DNA of 17,095 bases from an uncultured Collinsella sp. GTDB lineage: Bacteria; Actinomycetota; Coriobacteriia; Coriobacteriales; Coriobacteriaceae. The stretch spans positions 1 to 17,095 of the forward strand of contig CABQAK010000042.1 in assembly GCA_902462065.1 (NCBI GenBank), written 5' to 3'. Below, one piece after another: positions 1-7,790 of this stretch. Every line of letters starts with the position of its first letter. Position 1 is the stretch's first letter. The position numbers were made by a program, and so were the translations under genes. The notes below the pieces were generated by a model that was not told the DNA's origin, searched no databases, and worked only from the letters and a program-made list of their open reading frames with translations.

Positions 1-390
1 GAGGCGGCAGGGGAGAGTGCGCCGGCGGCGGGCAAGCCCGCCTGCGCCGCCCAGGCCAGCACCCCCTCCGCTACTCCCAAACCGGCGGAGGGCAAAAAGA
101 CCAAGGAGCAAAAGCGCGCCGAGGCCCAGGCCCGCGCCGCGCTCAACAAAAAGCTCAAGGGCGTGCGCAACCAGCTCAAGAAGATTGAGGCCGAGCTCGA
201 CAAAAAGCGCGCCCGCTATGACGAGCTTATGGAATTGATGGCGAGCGAAGAGCTTTATGCCGATCAGGACAAGTTCAACGCCGCGCTGGGGGAATATAAC
301 GGCCTAAAGCAAGAGCTGCCCAAGCTCGAGGACGAATGGCTGGAGCTTTCCACCCAGATCGAAGAGGAGACCGCGCGTGAACTCTCGTAA
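1..390 (+). CDS. ABC-F family ATPase, C-terminal fragment (5' end outside window)
   Basis: The reading frame is open from base 1 and ends at TAA 388-390, so 129 C-terminal residues are visible and the start and both ATPase domains lie upstream. The first 35 or so residues are an Ala/Pro/Lys-rich linker. From about residue 36 onward comes a charged antiparallel coiled coil (KKLKGVRNQLKKIEAELDKK, then ELMASEELYADQDKF, then a LEDEWLEL ending). That pattern matches the ABC_tran_CTD coiled coil ending many ABC-F proteins (Uup/EttA/YdiF type), soluble ATPases that act on ribosomes rather than in transport. The assignment rests on the tail alone, because no Walker or signature motif is in view, so the subfamily cannot be stated. 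The next gene starts inside its last codons, suggesting translational coupling. Confidence 0.75.
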   Translation, partial: EAAGESAPAAGKPACAAQASTPSATPKPAEGKKTKEQKRAEAQARAALNKKLKGVRNQLKKIEAELDKKRARYDELMELMASEELYADQDKFNAALGEYNGLKQELPKLEDEWLELSTQIEEETARELS

Positions 391-673
391 GGCCACTGCC
401 GTGGCGATGAGCATCATCGCCATCGCCTGTCGCATCTGCGGCATCTTTATGAGCGCGATGACCGTGCTGCTGTGTTTTAGCGGCCTCACCGCCAAGCTGC
501 AGATCGTGGGCTTTGTCGTTGAGCTTTCACGCGCACTGCCGAGCGCCATTGCAGGCTACGGCGTCATCACCTCGCCCTTTGGCGGCGTGTTCCGCCTGGA
601 TTACGCCATCGTCGCCGTCATTCTGTTTGTGGCCGACTACCTGCTCACGCGCGCCTCGCGCCGCGTCCGCTAG
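377..673 (+). CDS. small membrane protein of unknown function
   Basis: This 98-residue protein starts at GTG 377, with GAGGAG at 364-369 seven bases upstream, and overlaps the ABC-F gene by 14 bases. Three hydrophobic stretches are visible: about residues 8-34, 40-60 and 74-91. A basic tail (RASRRVR) follows, favouring a cytoplasmic C-terminus. No family motif is recognised. It is followed nine bases later by the M50 protease gene, so the two are probably co-transcribed and co-translated. A role beside the protease is possible but is only inference from position. The other reading frames here give low-complexity proteins without comparable hydrophobic structure, which supports this frame. Confidence 0.7.
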   Translation: MNSRKATAVAMSIIAIACRICGIFMSAMTVLLCFSGLTAKLQIVGFVVELSRALPSAIAGYGVITSPFGGVFRLDYAIVAVILFVADYLLTRASRRVR

Positions 674-682
674 GGGAGCGCC

Positions 683-1366
683 ATGTCCAGCAGCTACTTC
701 ATGAACCTGCTCGCCAGCGCGGTCGCCGTCATCGTTGGCATCGTTATCCACGAGAGCGCGCACGCTGCCGCGGCCTGGGCGCTCGGCGACAAAACGGCTC
801 GCTCGCGCGGCCGCGTCTCGCTCAACCCGCTCAACCATATCGACCCGTTTGGCACCATCATCCTGCCGCTGCTCATGCTCGCAGCCGGTGGGCCGGTGTT
901 CGCCTTCGCCAAACCCGTACCCGTCTACCTCAACAACCTCAAGCACCCCAAGCGCGACGAGGTTCTGGTGAGCGTTGCCGGCCCCGCATCGAACATCGCC
1001 CTCGCGTGCCTCGCGGCCGCCCTCATGCACGCAACGTACAGCAACCTCTACACCAGCATGTCCTTTGCCGTAGCGTCACAGATCATGAACTTCGGCACCA
1101 CGTTTATCGTGGTCAACCTGTCGCTCGCGTTCTTTAACCTCATCCCGATTCCGCCGCTTGATGGCTCGTCGATCATCGTGCCCTTCCTCAAGGGCAAGGC
1201 GCTCAACAACTATTACCGCCTGCAACAATACGCTATGCCCATACTCATCCTGGTTCTATACCTGCTGCCTATGTGGACCAGCATCGATGTAATCGGCCGC
1301 TATTTCGACGTTACCGTGTATCCGCTTGCTGAGCAGCTGCTCAACTTCGCAATCGCCGGCATCTAA
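683..1366 (+). CDS. site-2 protease family (M50) membrane metalloprotease
   Basis: This 227-residue polytopic membrane protein has the zinc-protease motif HESAH at residues 23-27 (HExxH) in the first membrane helix. It also has GPASN at 100-104 and NLIPIPPLDG at 152-161, whose Asp160 is the usual third zinc ligand. These are the hallmarks of the compact M50B rhomboid-like/YwhC-type branch, which lacks PDZ domains and cleaves within membranes. Its substrate cannot be read from sequence. Start ATG 683 has AGGGGAG at 672-678. The gene lies directly upstream of scpA, a neighbourhood common in Gram-positive genomes. Length is typical of the family. Confidence 0.93.
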   Translation: MSSSYFMNLLASAVAVIVGIVIHESAHAAAAWALGDKTARSRGRVSLNPLNHIDPFGTIILPLLMLAAGGPVFAFAKPVPVYLNNLKHPKRDEVLVSVAGPASNIALACLAAALMHATYSNLYTSMSFAVASQIMNFGTTFIVVNLSLAFFNLIPIPPLDGSSIIVPFLKGKALNNYYRLQQYAMPILILVLYLLPMWTSIDVIGRYFDVTVYPLAEQLLNFAIAGI

Positions 1367-1381
1367 GGTAAACTTACAGGT

Positions 1382-1400
1382 CGACCGTGCAAAACGGTCG
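1382..1400 (+). other. intergenic hairpin before scpA
   Basis: A 7-bp perfect inverted repeat (CGACCGT / ACGGTCG) encloses the 5-base loop GCAAA in the 84-base gap between the M50 gene and scpA. No U-run follows, so it is not a classical terminator. It could be an mRNA stability or processing element. This is one of the two largest gaps inside the operon, so an internal promoter here is possible, but no good -35/-10 pair was found. Confidence 0.35.
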
Positions 1401-1450
1401 TAACATGCACTCAAACCGCGCCGCGAAGGCGCCGTCAAAGGAGGTCGAAG

Positions 1451-2260
1451 ATGTCGTATCGCGTGTCGACGCAGGTCTACAGCGGACCGTTCGACCTGCT
1501 GTTGCAGCTGGTAACCCGCCAAAAAGTAGATATCGGCGCCATCTCCATCAGCGAGGTGGCCGAACAGTACCTTGCCGAGGCTGAGCGCATCGAGGCGCTG
1601 GACCTGGACGTGGCGAGCGACTTTTTGCTGGTCGCAGCAACCCTTTTGGATATAAAGGCCGCCTCGCTGGTACCGCAAGAGGCCCCGCGCAAAGCCGACG
1701 ATGATGACGAGTTCGACGAAGACCTCGAGGAACTCAGCGCGCTCGACGGCGACGCCTTGCGCGAGGTCCTGATCCAGCGCCTGATTGCCTACAAGCAGTT
1801 TAAGGGCGCGGCTGCGGCCCTCGGTGCCCGCATGCAGGCCGAAAGCCGCATGCACCCGCGTGTGGCCGGTCCCGACCCCGAGTTCCTGGGGCTCATGCCC
1901 GACTATCTGGCCGGTATTACCCTACGCGGTCTCGCCGTCATCTGCGCCGACTTGGACGGCAAGCGACAGACCTTCTTGCTGGAGGCCGAGCACGTGGCGC
2001 CGCATCGCGTACCGCTCGACCTGACGGTGGCCTCAGTCGACCGCTTTACCATGGCGCACCAAACCTGCACCTTCCGCGAGCTACTGGACGGCGATGCCAC
2101 CACCGAGCAGCTCGTCGTCACCTTCCTGGCCATGCTTGAGCTTGCCAAGCGCGGCTCGCTCACGCTGAGCCAGGACGAGATCTTCGGAACCATCTGCATC
2201 AACCGAGTCGAGGGGGCCGAGGCATACGTGCCCGGCGAGGGCCCCGAGCTCACCGAATAG
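1451..2260 (+). CDS. scpA: segregation and condensation protein A
   Basis: This is the 269-residue kleisin subunit of the bacterial SMC condensin, which with ScpB links the heads of the SMC dimer and helps compact and separate chromosomes. The N-terminal kleisin signature is clear (YSGPFDLLLQLVTRQKVDI, residues 10-28, then SEVAEQYL). A VASDFLLVAATLLDIKAASL stretch follows at about 54-73. The C-terminal winged helix is seen in FLAMLELAKRGSLTLSQDEIFG. An acidic linker rich in Asp and Glu (about 81-100) separates the two halves. Start ATG 1451 is preceded by AAAGGAGG at 1437-1444. scpB follows 11 bases after the stop, the standard pairing. Confidence 0.96.
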   Translation: MSYRVSTQVYSGPFDLLLQLVTRQKVDIGAISISEVAEQYLAEAERIEALDLDVASDFLLVAATLLDIKAASLVPQEAPRKADDDDEFDEDLEELSALDGDALREVLIQRLIAYKQFKGAAAALGARMQAESRMHPRVAGPDPEFLGLMPDYLAGITLRGLAVICADLDGKRQTFLLEAEHVAPHRVPLDLTVASVDRFTMAHQTCTFRELLDGDATTEQLVVTFLAMLELAKRGSLTLSQDEIFGTICINRVEGAEAYVPGEGPELTE

Positions 2261-2271
2261 GAGCCGCAACC

Positions 2272-3000
2272 ATGTCAACCCTTTCCACGCTGGAGGCAAA
2301 CAGCCTCAAAGGCACCCTCGAGGCGCTGCTGCTGGTGTCGAGCGACCCGGTGAGTGCGCCCGCGCTGGCCGGCGCACTGGATATCGCCCCCGGCGAGTGC
2401 GCGTCGCTGCTCGCCGAGCTCAAGGTTGAGTACGAGGAGACCAACCGCGGCTTTCAGCTGCGAGAGGTCGCCGGCGGCTGGCGCCTGTTTACGCACCCCG
2501 CCTACCACGACGTGGTCGAGGCCTATGTGTTGAGCTGGGACACGCAAAAGCTGTCGCAAGCGGCGCTCGAAACCCTGGCCGTCATCGCATACCACCAACC
2601 CGTGACGCGCGAGGTCGTCAAGGGCATCCGTGGCGTCAATTCCGACGGCGTCATCGCGTCGCTTGTGGACAAGGGTCTGGTGCGCGAGCTCGGCCGCGAC
2701 CCCCAGCGCGGTCAGGCCATCATCTACGGCACGACCAACGCCTTCTTGGAAAAGTTCGGCCTGCGCTCCACCCGCGACCTGCCCGACCTGGAGCAGTTTG
2801 CCCCCGACGAGCAGTCGCGTCAGTTTATCCGCGAGCGCCTGAGCGGCCGCAGTATTCAGTCCACGCTCGAGGAGCAGGCCGAAGACTTGGACGAAGAGCG
2901 CGAACTGCTCGATACCGATGTTGAAGATGTTGAGGCAGCCGAGGACTTTGAGGCCCTGGTCGTCGACGAGACCTCGGAGGATATGCATGACGAGGACTAA
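2272..3000 (+). CDS. scpB: segregation and condensation protein B
   Basis: This 242-residue protein is the ScpB (MukE-like KITE) partner of ScpA in the SMC complex. Two winged-helix domains are recognisable: an N-terminal one starting LKGTLEALLLVSSDPVSAPAL, and a second with the typical SQAALETLAVIAYHQPVTR and GVNSDGVIASLVDKGLVREL segments. GQAIIYGTT and the KFGLRSTRDLPDL tail motif complete the family pattern. The last 45 or so residues are an unusually long acidic tail rich in Glu and Asp, probably disordered. Start ATG 2272 has AGGAG overlapping the scpA stop. The rluB start lies inside the end of this gene. Confidence 0.96.
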   Translation: MSTLSTLEANSLKGTLEALLLVSSDPVSAPALAGALDIAPGECASLLAELKVEYEETNRGFQLREVAGGWRLFTHPAYHDVVEAYVLSWDTQKLSQAALETLAVIAYHQPVTREVVKGIRGVNSDGVIASLVDKGLVRELGRDPQRGQAIIYGTTNAFLEKFGLRSTRDLPDLEQFAPDEQSRQFIRERLSGRSIQSTLEEQAEDLDEERELLDTDVEDVEAAEDFEALVVDETSEDMHDED

Positions 3001-3946
3001 CGAAGCAGGGGAGACGCGCGCCGTGGGCAACGCAGTACCCGCAACCGACGCCCAGCACGTCTACCCGCACACCATGCGCCTGCAGCGCTTTTTGGCGCGC
3101 GCGGGTGTGGCGAGCCGCCGCGGTTCGGAGGACCTGATGACTGCCGGCCGCGTGACCGTCAACGGCGAGGTCGCGACCGAGCTGGGCACCAAGGTCGATG
3201 TCGACCGCGACCGTATCGAGGTCGACGGCATGCCGGTCAAGCTCAACCAGGGCGCCGTGTACCTGATGCTCTACAAGCCGACCGGCTACCTTACCACCAT
3301 GAGCGACCCGCAGGAGCGCCCCTGTGTGGCGGACTTGGTTCCGCGCGACCGATTTCCGGGGCTCTTCCCGGTGGGTCGTCTGGACCGCGACACCACGGGC
3401 CTTTTGCTCTTTACCACTGACGGCGACCTGTCGCAGGACCTGCTGCACCCCAGCAAGCATGCCTACAAGACCTACCAGGCACTCGTTGACGGACACCTGA
3501 CCGATCGAGACTTGGAACCACTCCGCCGCGGCATCGAGCTCGATGACGGCCTATGCCAGCCGGCAATCTGCCGCGTCATTACCGCTCGCGAGGCCGAGGC
3601 CGTAGCTCCCCAGGGCGTCAAACCCGGCACCACCGCCGTGGAGGTCATCATCCGCGAGGGTCGCAAGAACCAGGTCAAGCGCATGCTGGGCAAGATTCAC
3701 CATCCCGTGATCCGCCTGCATCGCTGTAACTTTGCCGGCCTGGAGCTCAAGGATGTGGCCAAGGGCTCGTGGCGCGAGCTCACCGACCGCGAGGTGCAGA
3801 TCCTCAAGGCCGGCGGCATCCCGCCTAAGCAGGCCAGCTCCAAGCGCGCCGCGCCGGCGACCAACGCCGCGAGCCGCACACGCCACCACGGCAGCCACGG
3901 CTCCACACCCAAGCGCAACACCTACCGCGAGCGCTACACCGGCTAG
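2987..3946 (+). CDS. rluB: 23S rRNA pseudouridine synthase, RluB/RsuA family
   Basis: From ATG 2987 the product has 319 residues. An S4 RNA-binding domain begins at MRLQRFLARAGVASRR (about 30-45). The catalytic domain carries GRLDRDTTGLLLFT (130-143), whose first Asp (133) is the nucleophile that converts uridine to pseudouridine. Later family motifs are IREGRKNQVKRMLG and VIRLHRCNFAGLEL. Start 2987 is chosen because GGAGG (2976-2980) lies six bases upstream and the start overlaps the scpB end by 14 bases. GTG 3023 and ATG 3074 are in-frame alternatives, and the last begins right at the S4 domain. The C-terminal 40 residues are a basic, His/Arg/Ser-rich, probably disordered extension. The scpA-scpB-rluB order is common in Gram-positive bacteria. 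Confidence 0.93.
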   Translation: MTRTNEAGETRAVGNAVPATDAQHVYPHTMRLQRFLARAGVASRRGSEDLMTAGRVTVNGEVATELGTKVDVDRDRIEVDGMPVKLNQGAVYLMLYKPTGYLTTMSDPQERPCVADLVPRDRFPGLFPVGRLDRDTTGLLLFTTDGDLSQDLLHPSKHAYKTYQALVDGHLTDRDLEPLRRGIELDDGLCQPAICRVITAREAEAVAPQGVKPGTTAVEVIIREGRKNQVKRMLGKIHHPVIRLHRCNFAGLELKDVAKGSWRELTDREVQILKAGGIPPKQASSKRAAPATNAASRTRHHGSHGSTPKRNTYRERYTG

Positions 3947-4014
3947 GCAGACCGCCAACCAAAACAACGCCCGCGCATCATACCAGCACGTCAACCACCG
4001 AAAGGAAGCATTGC

Positions 4015-4701
4015 ATGATCGTCGCCATCGACGGCCCCGCCGGTTCCGGCAAGTCCACCATCGCCAAGGAGATTGCCCGCCAGCTGGGCTTTAACAAGCT
4101 CGATACGGGTGCCATGTATCGCGCCGTCACCTTCGCCGCGCTCGACCGCGGCATCGACCTGGACGACGAGGCGGCCATCGACGCCCTCGCCGAGCAAATC
4201 GAAATCCGCTTTACCAACGGCACTGGCGAAGACACACGCCTGACCATTGACGGCCAGGACGCTTCGGCCGCCATCCGCACCCCGCAGGTGGACGCCAACG
4301 TGTCCAAGGTTTCGGCCTACCCGGGCGTGCGCGCGGCCATGCTCATCCATCAGCGCCGCGCCGCCGAGGACCGCGATGTCGTGGCCGAGGGTCGCGACAT
4401 CGGCACCGTCGTGTTCCCCAACGCGCAGGTCAAGGTCTTCCTGACCGCCGACCCGCGTGAGCGCGCCCGTCGCCGCGTGCTGCAGCGCCACCAGAACGAC
4501 GCCCAGCCGCTCACCACCGAGCAGCTCGAGGCCGAGGTCGATGAGACCCTCGATGCCCTCGAGCAGCGCGACAAGCTCGACAGTAGTCGCGAGGTCGCGC
4601 CGCTCGTGCCCGCCGAGGACGCCGTGCATGTCGACTCCACCGCCCACACCATCGACGAGGTCGTCCACATTATCGAGGACCTCATCAACCAAAGGAGGTA
4701 G
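4015..4701 (+). CDS. cmk: cytidylate kinase
   Basis: This 228-residue enzyme phosphorylates CMP and dCMP to the diphosphates, recycling nucleotides released by RNA turnover and lipid synthesis. The P-loop GPAGSGKST is at residues 7-15, followed by the substrate-binding LDTGAMYRAVT segment. The GRDIGTVVFPNA and FLTADPRERARRR (lid) motifs are typical. ATG 4015 has AAAGGAAG at 4001-4008. A 68-base gap separates it from rluB, with no obvious hairpin or promoter. The AAAGGAGG site for the next gene overlaps its last codons, so expression of the two is tied together. Confidence 0.96.
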   Translation: MIVAIDGPAGSGKSTIAKEIARQLGFNKLDTGAMYRAVTFAALDRGIDLDDEAAIDALAEQIEIRFTNGTGEDTRLTIDGQDASAAIRTPQVDANVSKVSAYPGVRAAMLIHQRRAAEDRDVVAEGRDIGTVVFPNAQVKVFLTADPRERARRRVLQRHQNDAQPLTTEQLEAEVDETLDALEQRDKLDSSREVAPLVPAEDAVHVDSTAHTIDEVVHIIEDLINQRR

Positions 4702-4704
4702 CCT

Positions 4705-5433
4705 ATGCGCCTGTTTAAGCAGACGCCCGAGGATTACTACAACGCCCCTTATGCCGAGTTCCCCGCGCTCATTCGCGGCACCGTCTTCGTGGTCATGGCA
4801 ATCCTTTGGGCCTTCTCTAAGCTCATGTGGCGCTGGAAGGTCGAGGACGCCGATCTGCTGTTTGAGCGCCAGGAAGGTCGCGGCAGCGTGGTCATCTGCA
4901 ACCACACCTCGATGGCCGAGCTCCTGGCTGTAGAGACGGCGCTGTTCTTTGGCGGCCGCCGCATTCGCCCCATTTTTAAGTCCGAGTTTGCCAAGAGCAA
5001 GATCGTACGCTGGGCCTTTAGCCGCGTTGGTGGCATCCCCGTGGAGCGTGGTACTGCCGATATGAAGTGCCTGCGTGCCGCCCAGCATGCGCTGCAGCGC
5101 GGCGAGGACGTTCTGATCTTCCCCGAGGGCACGCGCATCCGCTCGCGCGAGATCAAACCCGAGGTCCACGGCGGCTTTGCGCTCATCGCCCAGATGGGCA
5201 AGGCACCCGTGAACCCGCTCGCCATCTGTGGCTGGTCCGACATCACGCCTGCGGGCAAAAAGATCATGCGCCCCAAGAAGTGCTGGATCCGCGCCGGCAA
5301 GGCCATCTCGCTTTCCGACGCGCCAGCCGGGCTTAAGCGCACGGAGCGTCTGGCCTGGTTTGAGTCCGAGGCCATGAACCGCGTCTACGCCATGCGAGAC
5401 GAGCTGTGCGCCGAGCATCCGGGCAGGTTCTAG
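4705..5433 (+). CDS. plsC: PlsC-type 1-acyl-glycerol-3-phosphate acyltransferase
   Basis: This 242-residue lysophospholipid acyltransferase family protein probably adds the second fatty acid to lysophosphatidic acid to make phosphatidic acid. A hydrophobic segment at about 23-41 would anchor it to the membrane. The first catalytic block reads NHTSMAE (66-72), giving H67-x4-E72 where the family norm is H-x4-D. Later blocks are GGIPVERG (109-116) and FPEGTR (139-144). AAAGGAGG at 4691-4698 sits six bases before ATG 4705 and inside the cmk end. plsY and gpsA lie further down the same block, which supports a phospholipid role. The Asp-to-Glu change leaves the exact substrate less certain than the family. 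Confidence 0.85.
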   Translation: MRLFKQTPEDYYNAPYAEFPALIRGTVFVVMAILWAFSKLMWRWKVEDADLLFERQEGRGSVVICNHTSMAELLAVETALFFGGRRIRPIFKSEFAKSKIVRWAFSRVGGIPVERGTADMKCLRAAQHALQRGEDVLIFPEGTRIRSREIKPEVHGGFALIAQMGKAPVNPLAICGWSDITPAGKKIMRPKKCWIRAGKAISLSDAPAGLKRTERLAWFESEAMNRVYAMRDELCAEHPGRF

Positions 5434-5435
5434 CC

Positions 5436-6335
5436 ATGGACGAGAACGTTATTGGCACCACCGCGACCGCGTCCGACCAGGGCGGCGCGCCCACCATCGA
5501 GATCGCAGCCCATGCCGGCACCTGCTACGGCGTGCAGCGCGCGCTCGACATGGCGCTGGCCGCCGCGCCGCAGGCAGGGGAGAGCGCTCAGGTCCACACC
5601 CTGGGCCCGCTCATCCATAACCCCATCGTCGTGCGCGAGCTCGCCGAGGCCGGCATTGGCTTGGCCGAGACCCTGAACGACGCGGCATCGGGCACCGTAA
5701 TCATCCGCGCCCACGGCGTGGTGCCGCAGGTGATCGAGGCGGCTCACGATCGCGGTCTTACCGTGGTCGACGCCACCTGCCCCTACGTGAAAAAGGTCCA
5801 CATGGCGGCGGAACGCCTGGTACGAGAGGGCTATCACGTGGTGGTCGTGGGCGAGCCGGGCCACCCCGAAGTCGAGGGCATCCTGGGCCACGCCGGCGAT
5901 GATGCGCAGGTCGTAAGCTGTGCCGCCGATGCGGACGCGCTGCCGCTCAAGGGCAAGGTGGGCCTCGTTGTACAGACTACCCAGACCGCACAGAACCTCG
6001 CCGACGTCGTAGCTGCCATCACCCCGCGTGTGCAGGAACTGCGCGTTATCAACACCATCTGCGCCGCCACGAGCGAGCGCCAGCAGGCCGCCGCCGCACT
6101 TGCCAACCGCTGCGACTGCATGGTCGTCGTGGGCGGCAAAAACTCCGGCAACACCCGCCGCCTGGCGCAGATCTGCGCAGACGCCTGCGAGCACACGCAT
6201 CATATCGAGGAGGCAAGCGAGCTCGAGGCCGCATGGTTTGCCGGCGCGCGCCACATCGGTATCACCGCCGGCGCTTCCACACCGCAAGAACACATCGAAC
6301 GCGCCGTCGCGCGCATCAAGGAGCTTTGCCGCTAA
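5436..6335 (+). CDS. ispH: 4-hydroxy-3-methylbut-2-enyl diphosphate reductase
   Basis: This 299-residue iron-sulfur enzyme makes IPP and DMAPP in the last step of the non-mevalonate (MEP) isoprenoid pathway. The three cluster cysteines are visible: Cys30 in GTCYGVQRAL, Cys115 in DATCPYVKKVH and Cys209 in NTICAATSERQ. Active-site segments PLIHNP (H61), RAHGV (H93), GHPEVEG (H143), SGNT and AGAST are also present. ATG 5436 is chosen because it lies two bases after the plsC stop and fits the family N-terminus. GTG 5406 is an in-frame alternative inside plsC. The ribosome site (GGGCAGG, 5421-5427) is weak, suggesting coupling to plsC translation. IspH sitting near cmk is also seen in other Gram-positive genomes. 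Confidence 0.95.
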   Translation: MDENVIGTTATASDQGGAPTIEIAAHAGTCYGVQRALDMALAAAPQAGESAQVHTLGPLIHNPIVVRELAEAGIGLAETLNDAASGTVIIRAHGVVPQVIEAAHDRGLTVVDATCPYVKKVHMAAERLVREGYHVVVVGEPGHPEVEGILGHAGDDAQVVSCAADADALPLKGKVGLVVQTTQTAQNLADVVAAITPRVQELRVINTICAATSERQQAAAALANRCDCMVVVGGKNSGNTRRLAQICADACEHTHHIEEASELEAAWFAGARHIGITAGASTPQEHIERAVARIKELCR

Positions 6336-6337
6336 TC

Positions 6338-7780
6338 ATGGACCAGACCGTACCCGCATACGCCGCCGAGGTGGCCGATTACGGGCGCAGCCGCGACCCC
6401 GAGCCGGGTGAGGGCGCGCTCGTAAAGAGCGTTCGTCCCGAATCGCCCGCGTGGGATGTGGGTATCGAGCCGGGAATGCGCGTGCTCACGGTCAACGGTG
6501 AGACACTCACCGACATGATCGTGTGGCTCTGGGAGGCCGACGACGACACGGTCGACCTCGAGGTTTTCGACCCGCGCGACAACAGCGTCACCCCCGTCGA
6601 GCTCGACCGCTTCCCGGGAGAGGACTGGGGCCTTGAGTTCGATGGCCCTATCTTCGACGGCATGCGTACCTGCGTAAACGCCTGCGTGTTCTGCTTTATG
6701 ACGATGCTGCCCAAGGGCGGCCGCTCCACGCTCTATATCCGCGATGACGACTACCGCCTGAGCTTTTTGCAGGGCAACTTTGTCACGCTGACCAACCTCA
6801 CCGACGACGACGTGCAAAACGTCATCGAACGCAACATGAGCCCCATGAATGTGTCGGTCCACGCCGTGAGCCCCGACGTCCGTCGCCGCATGATGGGCCG
6901 CAACGCCCAGCGCGGCATGGACGTGCTCGAGGCCATCATGGCCGCCGGCATCGAGATCCACGCGCAGATCGTGCTGTGTCCCGGCATGAACGACGGTGAG
7001 GAGCTGCAAAAGACCCTACGCTTTTGCGAGGAGCACGAGCAGATCACGAGCCTGGGCATCGTACCGCTGGGCTTTACCAAGCACCAGAATCGCTTTACCT
7101 GGTCATACAGCGACAAACCTGAGCTCGCGCGCGAGACCATTGCCATGATCCGTCCCTTCCAGGATCGAGCCTACGAGCGCTTTGGCCGCCACACCTTCCA
7201 GATGAGCGATGAATTCTATCTGGACGCCGGCATCGATCCTCCCGAGGCGGACTTCTACGACGGCTACCCGCAGTACTACGACGGCATCGGCATGATCCGC
7301 TCGTATCTGGACGAGACCGACGACGTGCTTGCCGCCGACGCCGAGCGCCTGGCCCGCGTTCGCGAGGCAATTGCCGGGCGCGGCCAGCGCCTCCTGTGCC
7401 TTTCCGGCGCCAGCGCGCGCGACACCGTGGCGCGCTTTGTGGAGTCGTCACAGGGCCTCGACGGCACCGTCACGGCCATCAAAAACCATTACTTTGGCGG
7501 CAACGTGGACGTGACCGGCCTCATCGTCGCCTGCGACATTCTGGAGCAGCTGCCGCAGGACCTCTCCGGGGTTATGCTCTTTGTGCCTAAGCTCATGTTC
7601 AACGCTGACGGCATGACGCTTGACGAGTATCATCGTGACGATTTACTCGCAAGCCTTACCAGTCGCGGCGCCGAGGTTCATGTGGTGTCGACCATGCCGC
7701 ATGAGCTGCTCGATACCCTGGAGCACATCCTTGGCATTGTGCCTGCCGACTCTAACACTTCCACTGACCCTACCCATTAA
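6338..7780 (+). CDS. DUF512 / radical SAM protein with PDZ-like N-terminus
   Basis: This 480-residue protein belongs to the DUF512 (TIGR03279-type) putative radical SAM family. Residues 25-75 resemble a PDZ-like domain (ALVKSVRPESPAWDVGIEPG, then RVLTVNGE). The radical SAM cluster motif is C112-x3-C116-x2-C119 in CVNACVFCF. The central part has RDDDYRLSFLQGNFVTLTN and IHAQIVLCPGMNDG. The C-terminal DUF512 part has GFTKHQNRF and the SDEFYL segment. Its reaction is unknown. It starts two bases after the ispH stop, with AAGGAG 14 bases upstream, so it is probably coupled. Its place directly before der and plsY matches Clostridial gene order and hints at a ribosome- or membrane-linked role, but that is inference. 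Confidence 0.9.
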   Translation: MDQTVPAYAAEVADYGRSRDPEPGEGALVKSVRPESPAWDVGIEPGMRVLTVNGETLTDMIVWLWEADDDTVDLEVFDPRDNSVTPVELDRFPGEDWGLEFDGPIFDGMRTCVNACVFCFMTMLPKGGRSTLYIRDDDYRLSFLQGNFVTLTNLTDDDVQNVIERNMSPMNVSVHAVSPDVRRRMMGRNAQRGMDVLEAIMAAGIEIHAQIVLCPGMNDGEELQKTLRFCEEHEQITSLGIVPLGFTKHQNRFTWSYSDKPELARETIAMIRPFQDRAYERFGRHTFQMSDEFYLDAGIDPPEADFYDGYPQYYDGIGMIRSYLDETDDVLAADAERLARVREAIAGRGQRLLCLSGASARDTVARFVESSQGLDGTVTAIKNHYFGGNVDVTGLIVACDILEQLPQDLSGVMLFVPKLMFNADGMTLDEYHRDDLLASLTSRGAEVHVVSTMPHELLDTLEHILGIVPADSNTSTDPTH

Positions 7781-7790
7781 AGGAGTGCAG

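Noticed and set aside
1367..1450. Internal promoter before scpA (TTACAG ... TAACAT)
   Set aside because: The spacing is about 21 bases and the hexamers are poor, so this cannot be supported.
1387..1584. A short plus-strand open frame overlapping the scpA start
   Set aside because: It is out of frame with scpA, lacks a good ribosome site and ends inside a clearly coding region.
3991..5418. A 475-residue minus-strand open frame over cmk and plsC
   Set aside because: It is a high-G+C shadow: both plus-strand genes are full length with catalytic motifs and good ribosome sites.
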